Source: Flavobacterium sp. GSB-24 (GTDB lineage Bacteria; Bacteroidota; Bacteroidia; Flavobacteriales; Flavobacteriaceae). Taken from it: DNA of 64,000 bases. The translations under genes were made by a program, and so were the position numbers. The stretch lies in contig NZ_AP027043.1 in the NCBI RefSeq assembly GCF_027924665.1, forward strand, positions 372,001 to 436,000, written 5' to 3'. Shown one piece after another: positions 10,784-20,998 of this stretch (position 1 is the first letter of the stretch; every line of letters starts with the position of its first letter). The notes below the pieces were generated by a model, which searched no databases, was not told the origin of the DNA, and saw only the letters and a list, made by a program, of their open reading frames with translations.

Positions 10784-10814
10784 GGTTTTCAGGAAGCACT
10801 CTGCCTCCTGAACC
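10784..10814 (-). promoter_or_regulatory. Hairpin hiding AGGAGG upstream of rpsH, candidate S8 leader
   Basis: In the transcript CAGGAGGCA pairs with TGCTTCCTG (nine pairs, one of them G-U) around a GAG loop. GGTT and AACC extend the stem across a 2-base bulge. The stem sequesters a perfect AGGAGG, rare in this genome region where starts lack Shine-Dalgarno sequences. It ends 21 bases before the rpsH start codon, in the 79-base gap after rpsN. A regulatory role, for example S8 feedback, is inferred. Confidence 0.55.
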
Positions 10815-10842
10815 TTTAATCAATTTATAAACTTTTTTTAAA

Positions 10843-11112
10843 TTACCAGCTGGCTTTTTTTACACCTGGAATTAATCCATTGTTAGCCATTTCACGGAAA
10901 GTTACACGTGAAATACCGAATTGACGGATATAACCTCTTGGTCTACCTGTTAATTTACAACGATTGTGCAAACGAACTGGTGAAGCATTTTTAGGTAATT
11001 TTTGTAGGCCTTCATAGTCTCCAGCTTCTAATAAAGCTTTTCTTTTTTCAGCGTACTTAGCTACCGTTTTCTCTCTTTTAACCTCGCGGGCTTTCATTGA
11101 TTCTTTAGCCAT
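10843..11112 (-). CDS. rpsN: 30S ribosomal protein S14 (uS14), long zinc-free form
   Basis: Head protein required for late 30S assembly. The 89 residues match the long bacterial type: [21 protein letters not shown], then [23 protein letters not shown] and the C-terminal [18 protein letters not shown]. Only one Cys is present, so the zinc ribbon found in the short type is missing. It follows rplE by three bases and is followed by the hairpin-bearing gap before rpsH. Confidence 0.97.
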   Translation of the reverse strand: MAKESMKAREVKREKTVAKYAEKRKALLEAGDYEGLQKLPKNASPVRLHNRCKLTGRPRGYIRQFGISRVTFREMANNGLIPGVKKASW

Positions 11113-11115
11113 GTC

Positions 11116-11667
11116 TTAATTCTTTTTAAAAGGTAATCCTAATTCAGCCAATAATGACTTTGCTTCCTTATCTGTTTTTGCAGTAGTAACAAAAGTAATA
11201 TCCATTCCTGAGATTTTGTTTACTTTATCAATATCAATTTCTGGGAAAATGATTTGCTCCAAAACTCCAAGATTGTAGTTACCTCTTCCATCGAAACCAG
11301 TAGCTTTAATACCACCGAAATCTCTAACACGTGGTAAAGCAGAAGTAATAAGTCTATCTAAAAACTCATACATTCTTTCACCACGTAAAGTAACTTTTGC
11401 TCCAATAGGCATCCCTTTTCTCAATTTGAATGACGCAACGTCTTTCTTTGAGATTGTAGATACTGCTTTTTGTCCAGTGATCTTTGTTAACTCATCAACA
11501 GCATAGTCAATAAGTTTTTTATCAGATACAGCTGCACCAACTCCACGGCTCAAAACGATTTTTTCAAGTTTTGGAACTTGCATAACGTTTGTATATCCGA
11601 ACTCTTCTTTAAGAGCAGAGATTACTCTACTCTTATATTCTTCTTTTAGTCTAGGTGTATATGCCAT
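11116..11667 (-). CDS. rplE: 50S ribosomal protein L5 (uL5)
   Basis: 5S rRNA-binding protein of the central protuberance that contacts the P-site tRNA. At 183 residues it is full length: [23 protein letters not shown] at the start, the family signature region [28 protein letters not shown] and the C-terminal [20 protein letters not shown]. Only two bases separate it from rplX, implying coupled translation. Confidence 0.97.
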   Translation of the reverse strand: MAYTPRLKEEYKSRVISALKEEFGYTNVMQVPKLEKIVLSRGVGAAVSDKKLIDYAVDELTKITGQKAVSTISKKDVASFKLRKGMPIGAKVTLRGERMYEFLDRLITSALPRVRDFGGIKATGFDGRGNYNLGVLEQIIFPEIDIDKVNKISGMDITFVTTAKTDKEAKSLLAELGLPFKKN

Positions 11668-11669
11668 TA

Positions 11670-11984
11670 CTATAGTACTTGATTAGATTTTTTTGAAAAT
11701 CTTACTTTCTTATCTCCTTCTACTCTAATACCTACTCTAGTTGTTTCCTTAGTTTTAGGATCAATTAGTGAAATGTTAGAAATTTGAATAGAAGCTTCTT
11801 TTTTAACGATACCACCTTGAGGGTTTTTAGCACTTGGTTTTGTATGTTTCGAAACCATGTTTACACCTTCAACTATCGCTTTATTTTTCTCACGGTAAAC
11901 ACGTAGAACTTTACCTTCAGCACCTTTATGGTCTCCAGCAATAACTCTTACGATATCTCCTGATTTAATTTTTAGCTTTATCAT
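11670..11984 (-). CDS. rplX: 50S ribosomal protein L24 (uL24)
   Basis: Assembly initiator that binds the 5' end of 23S rRNA. The 104 residues contain the KOW motif near the N terminus ([38 protein letters not shown], in parts) and a C-terminal tail ending [10 protein letters not shown]. It lies between rplN and rplE as in other bacteria. Confidence 0.97.
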   Translation of the reverse strand: MIKLKIKSGDIVRVIAGDHKGAEGKVLRVYREKNKAIVEGVNMVSKHTKPSAKNPQGGIVKKEASIQISNISLIDPKTKETTRVGIRVEGDKKVRFSKKSNQVL

Positions 11985-11995
11985 CTTAAAACGAA

Positions 11996-12364
11996 TTAAA
12001 GCACTTCTGGTGCTAATGATACAATTTTCATGAATTGTTTTTCACGAAGTTCTCTTGCTACCGGACCAAAAACACGAGTTCCTCTCATTTCCCCCGCAGC
12101 GTTCAAAAGAACACATGCATTGTCATCGAAACGGATATAAGAACCATCAGCTCTTCTCACTTCTTTTTTGGTACGCACAACAACTGCAGTTGAAACAGCT
12201 CCTTTTTTAACGTTACCGTTAGGAGTTGCATCTTTAATAGATACTACAATCTTGTCACCAACAGAGGCATACCTTCTTTTGGTACCTCCTAAAACACGGA
12301 TAGTTAAAACTTCTTTTGCTCCCGTGTTATCTGCTACTTTTAGTCTTGATTCCTGTTGTACCAT
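11996..12364 (-). CDS. rplN: 50S ribosomal protein L14 (uL14)
   Basis: Forms an intersubunit bridge to 16S rRNA and is a silencing-factor docking site in other bacteria. The 122 residues are standard: [43 protein letters not shown] and the C-terminal [19 protein letters not shown]. It follows rpsQ by two bases. Confidence 0.98.
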
Positions 12365-12366
12365 AA

Positions 12367-12627
12367 TTATTTAGCTCTTTCTAAGATTTCAACTAATCTC
12401 CAACATTTTGTTTTACTTAAAGGACGCGTTTCGCTAATTCTTACAGTATCTCCAATGTTACAGTCGTTTGTTTCGTCGTGTGCAACATATTTCTTAGTTT
12501 TCAACACGAACTTACCGTATAATGGGTGTTTTACTTTTCTTACTTCAGCAATAACAATAGATTTATCCATTTTATTTGAAGTAACAACACCTATTCTTTC
12601 TTTTCTTAAATTTCTTTTTTCTTCCAT
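12367..12627 (-). CDS. rpsQ: 30S ribosomal protein S17 (uS17)
   Basis: Early-binding OB-fold protein of the 16S 5' domain. The 86 residues begin [20 protein letters not shown]. They contain [19 protein letters not shown], then [21 protein letters not shown], the family signature. Standard position between rpmC and rplN. Confidence 0.97.
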   Translation of the reverse strand: MEEKRNLRKERIGVVTSNKMDKSIVIAEVRKVKHPLYGKFVLKTKKYVAHDETNDCNIGDTVRISETRPLSKTKCWRLVEILERAK

Positions 12628-12644
12628 CTTTCAGCAGAATACAA

Positions 12645-12836
12645 TTATTGTAACTCTCTTTTAGTTAACTCTGTAGCCAATCTTGCAACTGTTCTTCTAA
12701 CGCTTCTAATTTGAAGTGGGTTAGCAATTGGAGAAATAGCGTGAGCCATTTTTAGGTCAGCATATACTTTCTTAGTTTGACTAAGTTTTTCTTGCAACTC
12801 CGCTGCAGAAAGATCTTTTATTTCTGATTGTTTCAT
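12645..12836 (-). CDS. rpmC: 50S ribosomal protein L29 (uL29)
   Basis: Helical hairpin protein at the tunnel exit, near the binding site for trigger factor and SRP. The 63 residues show two predicted helices: IKDLSAAELQEKLSQTKKVYADLK and PLQIRSVRRTVARLATELTKREL. It stands between rplP and rpsQ with about 12 and 17 bases of spacing. Confidence 0.97.
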   Translation of the reverse strand: MKQSEIKDLSAAELQEKLSQTKKVYADLKMAHAISPIANPLQIRSVRRTVARLATELTKRELQ

Positions 12837-12848
12837 AATAAATATAAA

Positions 12849-13274
12849 TTATGCTTCGAAATCTCTAGCAACGACGAACTTAGTTTTTACTGGAAGTTTC
12901 TGAGCTGCAAGACGTAAAGCCTCTTTTGCAACTGATAACGGAACTCCTCCAACTTCAAACATAATTCTTCCTGGTTTAACAACAGCAGCCCAATACTCAA
13001 CTGCTCCTTTACCTTTACCCATACGTACTTCAAGAGGTTTCTTAGTAATAGGTTTGTCTGGAAATATTTTAATCCATAATTGTCCTTCTCTCTTCATGTA
13101 ACGAGTTGCAGCGATACGTGCAGCTTCAATTTGACGAGAAGTTAAGAACATACCATCTTCATGTACAGATTTAATACCAAACATTCCATTTGAAAGTTCA
13201 TGCCCTCTTTGAGAGTTACCTTTCATTTTACCTTTTTGTACCTTACGGTATTTTGTTCTTTTAGGCTGTAACAT
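12849..13274 (-). CDS. rplP: 50S ribosomal protein L16 (uL16)
   Basis: Binds near the A-site tRNA elbow and is needed for peptidyl-transferase activity. The 141 residues begin [19 protein letters not shown] and carry [20 protein letters not shown] with [19 protein letters not shown], both family signatures. It follows rpsC by 19 bases, with a short stretch holding no visible signal. Confidence 0.98.
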   Translation of the reverse strand: MLQPKRTKYRKVQKGKMKGNSQRGHELSNGMFGIKSVHEDGMFLTSRQIEAARIAATRYMKREGQLWIKIFPDKPITKKPLEVRMGKGKGAVEYWAAVVKPGRIMFEVGGVPLSVAKEALRLAAQKLPVKTKFVVARDFEA

Positions 13275-13293
13275 TTTTCTTTAGTTTAAAAAT

Positions 13294-14052
13294 TTACTTT
13301 CTTTTACGAGCGTCTGGTTTTCCGCCTTTGTTAAAGTTAGATTTGCCTCTAGGAGCATCTCCACCTTTTCCACCACCTGTACCAGATTGTTTTTTGTCCA
13401 TTCCAGCAAGCGGAGAAAGTTCTCTCTTACCGTAAACTTCACCTTTCATGATCCATACTTTGATACCCATTCTACCATAAGTAGTGTGAGCTTCAGCCAA
13501 AGCATAATCAATATCAGCTCTGAAAGTTGATAGAGGAATTCTACCTTCTTTGAAACCCTCTGAACGAGCCATCTCAGCACCATTCAAACGTCCAGAAATC
13601 AAAACTTTGATACCCTCAGCGTTCATACGCATAGAAGCAGCAATAGCCATTTTGATTGCACGTCTGTAAGAAATACGGCTTTCGATTTGACGAGCGATGC
13701 TTGTCGCCACAAGATAAGCATCTAATTCAGGTCTTTTAATTTCAAAAATGTTAATTTGAACCTCTTTGTCAGTAACTTTCTTAAGTTCTTCTTTTAACTT
13801 GTCTACCTCTTGTCCACCTTTTCCGATAATGATACCAGGTCTAGCAGTAGTGATAGTAACGGTTACAAGTTTCAAAGTTCTCTCGATGATTACTTTTGAT
13901 ACACTAGCTTTTGATAAACGAGCATGGATATACTTTCTGATTTTGTGATCTTCGGCAAGTTTATCACCGTAATCATTTCCACCATACCAGTTTGAGTCCC
14001 ATCCTCTGATGATACCAAGTCTATTTCCAATTGGATTTGTCTTTTGTCCCAT
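13294..14052 (-). CDS. rpsC: 30S ribosomal protein S3 (uS3)
   Basis: Forms part of the mRNA entry tunnel and its helicase activity. The KH type II domain carries [18 protein letters not shown] (about residues 73-90), and the C-terminal domain has [22 protein letters not shown]. The length of 252 is extended by a flexible Gly/Lys tail ([19 protein letters not shown]), a type of extension often seen in Bacteroidota. It lies five bases after rplV. Confidence 0.97.
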   Translation of the reverse strand: MGQKTNPIGNRLGIIRGWDSNWYGGNDYGDKLAEDHKIRKYIHARLSKASVSKVIIERTLKLVTVTITTARPGIIIGKGGQEVDKLKEELKKVTDKEVQINIFEIKRPELDAYLVATSIARQIESRISYRRAIKMAIAASMRMNAEGIKVLISGRLNGAEMARSEGFKEGRIPLSTFRADIDYALAEAHTTYGRMGIKVWIMKGEVYGKRELSPLAGMDKKQSGTGGGKGGDAPRGKSNFNKGGKPDARKRK

Positions 14053-14057
14053 GCTGC

Positions 14058-14471
14058 TTAAGAATTGCTTTGTGTGTTATTGATAGCTCCAAGCACGATT
14101 GTAACGTGATTAGAACGTTTTCTTATTCTGTGTGCACGACCTTGTGGAGCTGGACGAAGTCTTTTTAACATCATTCCACCATCTACTCTGATCTCTTTAA
14201 CAAATAATCCAGCCTCTTCTAAATTACCTTCACTATTTTTTTGCTCCCAGTTATTGATTGCAGATAATAATAGTTTTTCTAATTTTCTTGAAGCTTCTTT
14301 AGAACTGAATCTTAAAATGTTAAGTGCTCTTTCTACCTTCTGACCTCTTACCAAGTCCGCTACTAAGCGCATTTTTCTAGGTGAAGTAGGGCAGTTATTC
14401 AATTTTGCGAAAGCAATAGACTTATTAGCCTCTTTTCTCGCATCTGCTGTTTCTCTTTTACGAACTCCCAT
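14058..14471 (-). CDS. rplV: 50S ribosomal protein L22 (uL22)
   Basis: Globular domain on the subunit surface with a beta-hairpin lining the nascent-chain tunnel. Of 137 residues, the core starts at [24 protein letters not shown]. The tunnel loop and C-terminal [24 protein letters not shown] follow. The N-terminal 15 residues ([15 protein letters not shown]) form a short extra basic leader. It is followed closely by rpsC. Confidence 0.97.
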
Positions 14472-14477
14472 TGCTTC

Positions 14478-14756
14478 TTATTTTTTACCTTTATTTTTTG
14501 CTCCAGCATGACCTCTAAAAGATCTAGTTGGTGAAAACTCTCCTAATTTGTGACCTACCATGTTTTCTGTTACGTAAACTGGTACAAATTGACGACCGTT
14601 ATGAACTGCGATAGTTTGTCCAACAAAGTCAGGAGTAATCATAGAAGCTCTAGACCAAGTCTTTACCACTCCTTTGTTTCCGTTTTCAATGTTTTCTTGA
14701 ACTTTCTTGTCTAATTTATAATGAACGAAAGGTCCTTTTTTTAATGAACGTGCCAT
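14478..14756 (-). CDS. rpsS: 30S ribosomal protein S19 (uS19)
   Basis: Head protein that forms a bridge with the large subunit and lies near the A-site tRNA. The 92 residues show [46 protein letters not shown] and [11 protein letters not shown], all canonical. Standard order rplB, rpsS, rplV with six-base gaps. Confidence 0.98.
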   Translation of the reverse strand: MARSLKKGPFVHYKLDKKVQENIENGNKGVVKTWSRASMITPDFVGQTIAVHNGRQFVPVYVTENMVGHKLGEFSPTRSFRGHAGAKNKGKK

Positions 14757-14762
14757 ATCTTA

Positions 14763-15587
14763 TTATTTCTTTCTACGTTCTACGATATACTTGTTACTCG
14801 GGTTTTTCTTAGAACGAGTTCTGTAACCTTTAGCTGGCAATCCGTTTCTTGAACGTGGGTGCCCTCCAGAAGAACGTCCTTCACCACCTCCCATAGGGTG
14901 ATCAACTGGGTTCATCGCTACTGGTCTAGTTCTAGGTCTTCTTCCTAACCATCTTGTTCTACCTGCTTTTCCAGATACAACTAATTGGTGGTCAGAATTA
15001 GAAACAGCTCCAATTGTAGCCGAACAAGTTAACAAGATCAATCTTGTTTCTCCAGATGGCATTTTAATTGTTGCATATTTCCCGTCTCTTGCCATTAACT
15101 GAGCAAAAGTTCCAGCTGAACGAGCAATAACAGCTCCTTGTCCTGGACGTAACTCAATACAAGATATAACAGTTCCAAGAGGAATTCTGCTTAAAGGTAA
15201 TGTATTACCAATTTCAGGTTGAGATTCTGGACCAGAAACTAATTTCTGACCAACTTTCAATCCGTTTTGAGCAATTACATAAGTTTTCTCTCCATCAGCA
15301 TAAGCTAATAGAGCGATAAATGCAGTACGATTTGGATCGTACTCGATTGATTTCACTGTAGCTGGAATTCCATCTTTAGTTCTTTTGAAATCAATAATAC
15401 GATATCTCTGCTTGTGACCACCACCCGTATAACGCATGGTCATCTTTCCTTGACTATTTCTACCTCCAGAGTTTTTTATCGGCGCTATCAAAGAGCGTTC
15501 CGGCTTATCAGTTGTAATGGCGTCATAACCATTCACAACTCTAAATCGCTGACCTGGGGTAATAGGTTTTAATTTTCTTACTGACAT
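14763..15587 (-). CDS. rplB: 50S ribosomal protein L2 (uL2)
   Basis: Highly conserved protein near the peptidyl-transferase centre, needed for subunit association. The 274 residues hold the OB-fold RNA-binding domain ([20 protein letters not shown]), the SH3-like domain and the C-terminal [24 protein letters not shown], whose His is the classic conserved residue. It follows rplW by nine bases. Confidence 0.98.
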   Translation of the reverse strand: MSVRKLKPITPGQRFRVVNGYDAITTDKPERSLIAPIKNSGGRNSQGKMTMRYTGGGHKQRYRIIDFKRTKDGIPATVKSIEYDPNRTAFIALLAYADGEKTYVIAQNGLKVGQKLVSGPESQPEIGNTLPLSRIPLGTVISCIELRPGQGAVIARSAGTFAQLMARDGKYATIKMPSGETRLILLTCSATIGAVSNSDHQLVVSGKAGRTRWLGRRPRTRPVAMNPVDHPMGGGEGRSSGGHPRSRNGLPAKGYRTRSKKNPSNKYIVERRKK

Positions 15588-15596
15588 TTTTCTATC

Positions 15597-15887
15597 TTAG
15601 ATATTGTTGTAAAAATCAATTGTTTCTCCTTCTTGTACTTGAACAATTGCTTTTTTAATTGCATTTGTCTTTCCACTGATTAAACCACTTTTAGTGTATT
15701 TAGTAGATCTATCTGGTCTCACATTCATTGTGTTAACAGAAACGATAGTTACTCCATAAGCAGCCTCAACAGCTTTCTTAATTTGAACTTTGTTTGCTTT
15801 TTTGTCAACAACGAATCCGAAGCGGTTTAGAACTTCACTTTCTTTGGTTACTTTTTCCGTTACTATAGGTCTAATTATGATACTCAT
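15597..15887 (-). CDS. rplW: 50S ribosomal protein L23 (uL23)
   Basis: Tunnel-exit protein and docking site for trigger factor and SRP. The 96 residues start IIIRPIVTEKVTKESE and continue RFGFVVDKKANKVQIKKAVEAAYGV, the family core, with a short tunnel loop. Position between rplD and rplB is standard, with seven and nine base gaps. Confidence 0.97.
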   Translation of the reverse strand: MSIIIRPIVTEKVTKESEVLNRFGFVVDKKANKVQIKKAVEAAYGVTIVSVNTMNVRPDRSTKYTKSGLISGKTNAIKKAIVQVQEGETIDFYNNI

Positions 15888-15894
15888 ATTCCTA

Positions 15895-16524
15895 TTATTT
15901 ACTTAAATTTTCTTCAATTAACTCTAAAGAACCTTCCAAAAGCACTAAATTATTAGCGTTTAATATTGCGTAAGTGCTTAATTCTGAGCTAGTTACGACA
16001 CTTGAAGCCTTTAAATTGCGTGACGACAAATATACATTTTTATTTGACTCACCCAACACAAATAGAGATTTTTTATTTTCTAACCCTAAAGCTTTCAAAA
16101 CGTTAATGAAATTTTTAGTGTTTGGCGCTTCAAAATTAAAGTCTTCAAGAACAACAATGTTTGATTCTTTTGCTTTGATTGAGAAAGCTGATTTTCTAGC
16201 CAATCTTTTTAAGCCTTTATTCAATTTAAATGAATAACTTCTTGGTCTTGGTCCGAAAACTGTTCCACCACCTTTAAACAAAGGATTCTTAACACTTCCT
16301 GCACGAGCAGTACCAGTTCCTTTTTGTTTTTTAATTTTACGTGTACTTCCAGTTACTTCAGCTCTTTCCTTAGCCTTGTGAGTACCTTGTCTTTGATTAG
16401 CAAGATATTGCTTAACATCAAGATATACAGCGTGATTGTTTGGTTCAATTGCGAATACTGAATCAGAAAGTTGAACTTTTCTACCAGTATCTTTTCCGTT
16501 GAAATCTAATACTTTTACTTCCAT
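15895..16524 (-). CDS. rplD: 50S ribosomal protein L4 (uL4)
   Basis: Has a globular surface domain and a long loop reaching the tunnel constriction; in E. coli it also represses the S10 operon. The 209 residues include the loop region [22 protein letters not shown]. The globular part follows ([19 protein letters not shown]). Its ATG overlaps the rplC stop codon as TAATG, which suggests translational coupling. Confidence 0.97.
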   Translation of the reverse strand: MEVKVLDFNGKDTGRKVQLSDSVFAIEPNNHAVYLDVKQYLANQRQGTHKAKERAEVTGSTRKIKKQKGTGTARAGSVKNPLFKGGGTVFGPRPRSYSFKLNKGLKRLARKSAFSIKAKESNIVVLEDFNFEAPNTKNFINVLKALGLENKKSLFVLGESNKNVYLSSRNLKASSVVTSSELSTYAILNANNLVLLEGSLELIEENLSK

Positions 16525-17141
16525 TACTTCTGAATGATTACATAAGAGTTTTTATGTCCAGGAACACATCCTTTAATAACAAGTAAGTTCTTTTCAGCAA
16601 CCACTTTTAAAACTCTAAGGTTTTGAACTTTTACATTTTCTCCTCCCATTCTTCCAGCCATACGCATTCCTTTGAATACTCTAGATGGATAAGAAGAAGC
16701 TCCTACAGAACCTGGCGCTCTTAAACGGTTGTGTTGACCGTGAGTAGCTTGTCCAACACCACCAAAACCGTGACGTTTAACAACACCTTGGAAACCTTTA
16801 CCTTTAGACACACCTTGTACATCTACAAATTCTCCTTCTTCAAAAATAGAAACATCAATAAGATCTCCCAATTTTTGTTCGGTTGCGAAATCTTGGAATT
16901 CAACGACTTTTTTCTTAGCAACAGTTCCAGCTTTTTTAAAGTGACCTAAAGCCGCTTTAGTAGAATGTTTCTCGTTTTTGTCATCGAAACCTAGTTGCAA
17001 CGCTTCGTACCCGTCAACACCTTTGGTTCTGACTTGGGTAACAACACATGGACCAGCTTCGATTACTGTACAAGGAATGTTTTTCCCGTTTTCGTCAAAA
17101 ATACTAGTCATGCCGATTTTCTTACCAATTAACCCAGACAT
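16524..17141 (-). CDS. rplC: 50S ribosomal protein L3 (uL3)
   Basis: Assembly-initiating protein whose loop approaches the peptidyl-transferase centre. The 205 residues begin [19 protein letters not shown] and include [17 protein letters not shown] with [15 protein letters not shown], a family signature. It is the first gene of this transcript, because rpsJ is separated from it by 405 bases containing a terminator and a good promoter. Confidence 0.97.
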   Translation of the reverse strand: MSGLIGKKIGMTSIFDENGKNIPCTVIEAGPCVVTQVRTKGVDGYEALQLGFDDKNEKHSTKAALGHFKKAGTVAKKKVVEFQDFATEQKLGDLIDVSIFEEGEFVDVQGVSKGKGFQGVVKRHGFGGVGQATHGQHNRLRAPGSVGASSYPSRVFKGMRMAGRMGGENVKVQNLRVLKVVAEKNLLVIKGCVPGHKNSYVIIQK

Positions 17142-17210
17142 AAATATTAATTATTAATTACTAAAATTCCCTTCAATTTGAAAATAACAGAAATTTCCAA
17201 ACAGGGAGTG

Positions 17211-17242
17211 CAAAAGTAGACATTAAAATTGAATATACCAAA
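17211..17242 (-). promoter_or_regulatory. Promoter of the S10-spc-alpha operon
   Basis: On the minus strand TTTG (17242-17239) is followed after 20 bases by TACTTTTG (17218-17211), matching both Bacteroidota promoter boxes. The predicted start is near base 17205, giving a leader of about 64 bases before rplC. The location downstream of the rpsJ terminator supports it as the promoter for the whole ribosomal cluster that follows. Confidence 0.7.
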
Positions 17243-17491
17243 CGGTTACAAAAATTAAATCGCTCATAATCAAAATCCAAGCATCAAATGAATCATATAA
17301 GAGATTTTTTCTTGCCCAAAATTCCAAGCCTTTATTTTAATAATAATCAAAACAGCACTTAACAATTAATTAATAAAAGAAAAATACAAAACAACGCCAG
17401 CACCCTAAAACAAAGAGAATTACGCAAAGCAATAAATCGAAAAGCCAACAAAAAAGAAAGCATCCAAATTTCAAAACCTAAAAAGTAAAAC
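17243..17491. other. AT-rich gap between the str-type operon and the S10 operon
   Basis: No coding region, repeat family or RNA structure was recognised in these 250 bases between the rplC promoter and the rpsJ terminator. The sequence is A-rich on the plus strand. In many bacteria rpsJ is joined directly to rplC; here the join is broken by this spacer. Confidence 0.5.
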
Positions 17492-17524
17492 AAAAAAAGC
17501 GAGACAGAAATGCCTCGCTTTTTA
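17492..17524 (-). terminator. Terminator after rpsJ
   Basis: A 10-bp stem (AAAAAGCGAG with CTCGCTTTTT) and a 10-base loop precede a T-rich stretch on the minus strand. It begins 23 bases after the rpsJ stop codon and ends the rpsL-rpsG-fusA-rpsJ transcript. Confidence 0.85.
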
Positions 17525-17546
17525 TATATAAAATATAATAAAAAAA

Positions 17547-17852
17547 TTATACTTTTATCTCTACTTCAACCCCACTTGGCAATTCAAGTTTCATTAAAGC
17601 ATCAATAGTTTTAGATGAAGATGAATAAATATCAATCAATCTCTTGTATGACATTACTTCAAATTGCTCTCTCGCTTTTTTGTTAACGTGCGGAGAACGT
17701 AATACAGTGAAAAGTTTTTTGTGAGTTGGCAACGGAATTGGACCTGTTACAACTGCTCCAGTAGTTTTTACTGTTTTTACGATCTTTTCAGCAGATTTAT
17801 CTACCAACATGTGATCGTAAGATTTTAGTTTTATTCTGATTTTTTGACTCAT
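17547..17852 (-). CDS. rpsJ: 30S ribosomal protein S10 (uS10)
   Basis: Head protein of the 30S subunit, also NusE in transcription antitermination. The 101 residues show [51 protein letters not shown] and the C-terminal [14 protein letters not shown]. It is the last gene of the str-type operon, 10 bases after fusA, instead of heading the S10 operon. Confidence 0.98.
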
Positions 17853-17862
17853 TTTCTTAAAA

Positions 17863-20019
17863 TTAAGCGTTACCTTTTGCTTTTTTGATTACCTCTTCTG
17901 AAATATTAGAAGGTGTTTCTGCATAGTGAGAAAACTCCATTGTTGAAGTAGCTCTACCAGAAGATAATGTTCTTAATGTAGTTACATATCCAAACATTTC
18001 TGACAAAGGAACATCAGCTTTAATAGTTTTAGCACCATTTCTATCACCCATATCATTAACTTGACCTCTACGACGGTTCAAGTCACCAACGATATCACCC
18101 ATATTTTCTTCTGGAGTAATAACTTCAATTTTCATGATTGGCTCAAGAATAACAGCTCCAGCAGCACGTCCTGACTCTTTATAACCCATTCTTGCCGCTA
18201 ATTCAAAAGAAAGAGCATCAGAATCCACGGGGTGGAAAGATCCATCTAACAAAGTTACTTTCAAACTATCAACAGCATATCCAGCTAATGGACCTGTTTT
18301 CATAGCCTCACGGAAACCTTTCTCAACAGCAGGAATATACTCCTTAGGAACGTTACCACCTTTTACTTCATTAACAAACTGTAATCCTACAGGAACTTTA
18401 CCATCAACTTCATCAGCAGGCTCGATTCTAAATACGATATCACCGAATTTACCACGACCTCCAGATTGTTTCTTGTAAGTTTCTCTATGTTGAGCAGATC
18501 TTGTAAACGCTTCTTTATATTCAACTTGAGGCTCACCTTGGTTCACTTCAACTTTAAACTCACGTTTCATACGATCAACTAAGATATCTAAGTGAAGCTC
18601 ACCCATACCAGAAATAATAGTTTGACCTGAAGCTTCATCTGTTCTAACTGTAAATGTCGGATCCTCTTCAGCTAATTTCGCCAAAGCCATACCCATTTTA
18701 TCAACGTCAGCTTTAGTTTTAGGCTCAATAGCGATACCAATTACTGGCTCTGGGAATTTCATAGATTCCAAAATAATTGGATTCTTTTCATCACACAAAG
18801 TATCTCCAGTTTTTATATCTTTAAATCCTACAGCCGCACCAATATCTCCAGCCTCAATATATTCGATTGGATTTTGCTTATTAGCGTGCATTTGGTAAAT
18901 ACGAGAGATTCTCTCTTTATTACCTGAACGAGTATTTAAAACATAAGAACCAGCATCTAAACGACCAGAGTAAGCACGGAAGAAAGCTAAACGACCTACG
19001 AATGGGTCAGTAGCAATTTTAAACGCTAAAGCAGCAAACGGCTCTTTTACATCTGGCTTACGCAAGATTTTAGTTTGATCTTCTTCTAATAATTCAGCAT
19101 CATCAGGGTGAATACCTTCGATACCTTCTTTATCTAATGGAGATGGTAAATACTTACAAACAGCATCTAACATAAATTGAACTCCTTTATTTTTAAAAGA
19201 AGAACCTGCAAGCATTGGAATGATCGCCATATCAATTGTAGCAGCTCTTAATGCATTGTTGATTTCTTCCTCTGTAATAGAGTTTTCATCTTCCATGTAT
19301 TTATCCAAAAGATTCTCATCATAAGTAGCAATCTCTTCGATAAGGATAGAACGGTAGTGTTTTACATCGTCAACCATATCAGCAGGGATGTCAACGATAT
19401 CAAAAGTAGCTCCTTGAGTCTCATCATGCCATACGATAGCTTGATTTTTCACTAAGTCAACAATACCTTTAAAATCTGCTTCATCACCAATAGGCAAAGT
19501 AATTGCAACCGCATTCGATTTCAACATATCTTTAACCTGTCCGCATACAGCTAAAAAGTTAGCACCTTGACGGTCCATTTTATTTACGAATCCCATACGA
19601 GGAACTCTATATTGATCAGCAAGTCTCCAGTTAGTTTCTGATTGAGGCTCAACACCATCAACAGCACTAAATAGGAAAACTAATCCATCAAGTACACGTA
19701 GAGAACGGTTTACCTCTACAGTAAAGTCAACGTGCCCAGGAGTATCAATAATATTAAAGTGATAAGGCAATGATTCTGGAAGAGCCTTACCTTGCTCAGT
19801 TGGAAAATTCCAAGTACAAGTTGTAGCTGCAGAAGTAATTGTAATACCTCTTTCTTGCTCTTGCGCCATCCAGTCCATTGTTGCAGCACCATCGTGCACC
19901 TCACCAATTTTATGCGACTTTCCAGTGTAAAAAAGAATACGCTCAGTAGTTGTTGTTTTACCAGCATCAATGTGAGCAGCAATCCCGATATTTCTTGTAT
20001 ATTTTAAATCTCTAGCCAT
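17863..20019 (-). CDS. fusA: Elongation factor G
   Basis: GTPase that drives tRNA-mRNA translocation and, with RRF, ribosome recycling. The 718 residues contain the G domain with P-loop [10 protein letters not shown] (15-24), IDTPGH, and NKMD, followed by domains II to V (for example [18 protein letters not shown] in domain III and the C-terminal [17 protein letters not shown]). It lies directly between rpsG and rpsJ. No tuf gene follows it, unlike the E. coli str operon. Confidence 0.98.
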   Translation of the reverse strand: MARDLKYTRNIGIAAHIDAGKTTTTERILFYTGKSHKIGEVHDGAATMDWMAQEQERGITITSAATTCTWNFPTEQGKALPESLPYHFNIIDTPGHVDFTVEVNRSLRVLDGLVFLFSAVDGVEPQSETNWRLADQYRVPRMGFVNKMDRQGANFLAVCGQVKDMLKSNAVAITLPIGDEADFKGIVDLVKNQAIVWHDETQGATFDIVDIPADMVDDVKHYRSILIEEIATYDENLLDKYMEDENSITEEEINNALRAATIDMAIIPMLAGSSFKNKGVQFMLDAVCKYLPSPLDKEGIEGIHPDDAELLEEDQTKILRKPDVKEPFAALAFKIATDPFVGRLAFFRAYSGRLDAGSYVLNTRSGNKERISRIYQMHANKQNPIEYIEAGDIGAAVGFKDIKTGDTLCDEKNPIILESMKFPEPVIGIAIEPKTKADVDKMGMALAKLAEEDPTFTVRTDEASGQTIISGMGELHLDILVDRMKREFKVEVNQGEPQVEYKEAFTRSAQHRETYKKQSGGRGKFGDIVFRIEPADEVDGKVPVGLQFVNEVKGGNVPKEYIPAVEKGFREAMKTGPLAGYAVDSLKVTLLDGSFHPVDSDALSFELAARMGYKESGRAAGAVILEPIMKIEVITPEENMGDIVGDLNRRRGQVNDMGDRNGAKTIKADVPLSEMFGYVTTLRTLSSGRATSTMEFSHYAETPSNISEEVIKKAKGNA

Positions 20020-20029
20020 TTCTTACGAA

Positions 20030-20506
20030 TTAAAATCTAAAGTGAGAGAATGCTTTATTAGCTTCTGCCATTTTGTGAGTATCCATTCTTTTCTTAACTG
20101 CAGCACCTTCTTCTTTAGCAGCAGCTAAACATTCTGAAGCTAAACGTTGTGCCATAGATTTTTCATTTCTTCTTCTTGAATAAAGTATTAACCACTTCAT
20201 TGCCATAGAAATTTTTCTGTCTGGACGAATTTGCATTGGGATTTGAAATGTAGCTCCACCAACTCTACGGCTACGTACTTCTACGTGAGGCATAACGTTT
20301 GTTAAAGCATCTTTCCAGATCTCTAATGAAGTCTTCTCATCATTTTGCTTTTTAGATTCAATGATATCAATAGCATCATAAAATACTTTAAAAGCTGTAG
20401 ATTTCTTACCATCCCACATTAAGTTATTCACAAAACGCGTTACTAATTGGTCGTTAAACCTTGGATCTGGTAAAAGTGGTCTTTTCTTTGCCGCTCTTTT
20501 TCTCAT
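20030..20506 (-). CDS. rpsG: 30S ribosomal protein S7 (uS7)
   Basis: Primary binder of the 16S 3' major domain near the E site. The 158 residues include [45 protein letters not shown] and [24 protein letters not shown] with the C-terminal [15 protein letters not shown]. It follows rpsL by 24 bases and precedes fusA by 10. Confidence 0.98.
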   Translation of the reverse strand: MRKRAAKKRPLLPDPRFNDQLVTRFVNNLMWDGKKSTAFKVFYDAIDIIESKKQNDEKTSLEIWKDALTNVMPHVEVRSRRVGGATFQIPMQIRPDRKISMAMKWLILYSRRRNEKSMAQRLASECLAAAKEEGAAVKKRMDTHKMAEANKAFSHFRF

Positions 20507-20530
20507 GTCTTTTTCTTAAAAGTTTTTAAA

Positions 20531-20914
20531 TTACTTTTTTGCTTCTTTTGGGCGTTTAGCACCGTACTTAGATCTTCTTTGCGTTCTTCCCGCAACACCT
20601 GACGTATCAAGCGCTCCACGAACGATATGATATCTAACACCTGGTAAATCTTTTACCCTTCCGCCTCTAACTAATACTATCGAGTGCTCTTGTAGATTGT
20701 GTCCTTCTCCAGGAATGTAAGCATTCACCTCATTACCATTTGTCAAACGTACACGCGCAACTTTACGCATTGCAGAGTTTGGTTTTTTTGGTGTAGTAGT
20801 GTAAACACGCGTACAAACCCCTCTTCTTTGAGGACAAGAATCTAAAGCAACCGATTTACTCTTCTTAGTTATCTGAGTTCTTCCTGTTCTTACTAATTGT
20901 TGAATTGTTGGCAT
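20531..20914 (-). CDS. rpsL: 30S ribosomal protein S12 (uS12)
   Basis: Decoding-centre protein that controls accuracy and is the streptomycin-resistance target. The 127 residues contain [22 protein letters not shown], the [13 protein letters not shown] stretch around Lys43, and [18 protein letters not shown] with the Asp that is methylthiolated in other bacteria. It is the first gene of the str-type operon and has a textbook promoter upstream. Confidence 0.98.
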
Positions 20915-20948
20915 AATTAATACTAAAAATTATTATGTTTATTAAATT

Positions 20949-20963
20949 CCCGCTTTTTACGGG
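20949..20963 (-). promoter_or_regulatory. 5'-end hairpin of the rpsL mRNA
   Basis: CCCG and CGGG pair around a 7-base loop exactly where the transcript is predicted to begin. A stem at the very 5' end may stabilise the mRNA or control initiation of the str-type operon; this is inference. Confidence 0.35.
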
Positions 20964-20967
20964 GTTG

Positions 20968-20998
20968 CAAATGTATAAAATATTTTTCACTATACAAA
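20968..20998 (-). promoter_or_regulatory. Promoter of the rpsL operon
   Basis: Minus strand: TTTG (20998-20995), 19-base spacer, TACATTTG (20975-20968). Both boxes and the spacing match the Bacteroidota consensus exactly. Predicted start near base 20962, leader about 48 bases. Confidence 0.8.

Noticed and set aside
10764..10823. Longer S8 or GTG start behind AGGAGG
   Set aside because: The extension is not family sequence and lies in a hairpin. The GTG option is kept only as part of the regulatory hypothesis.
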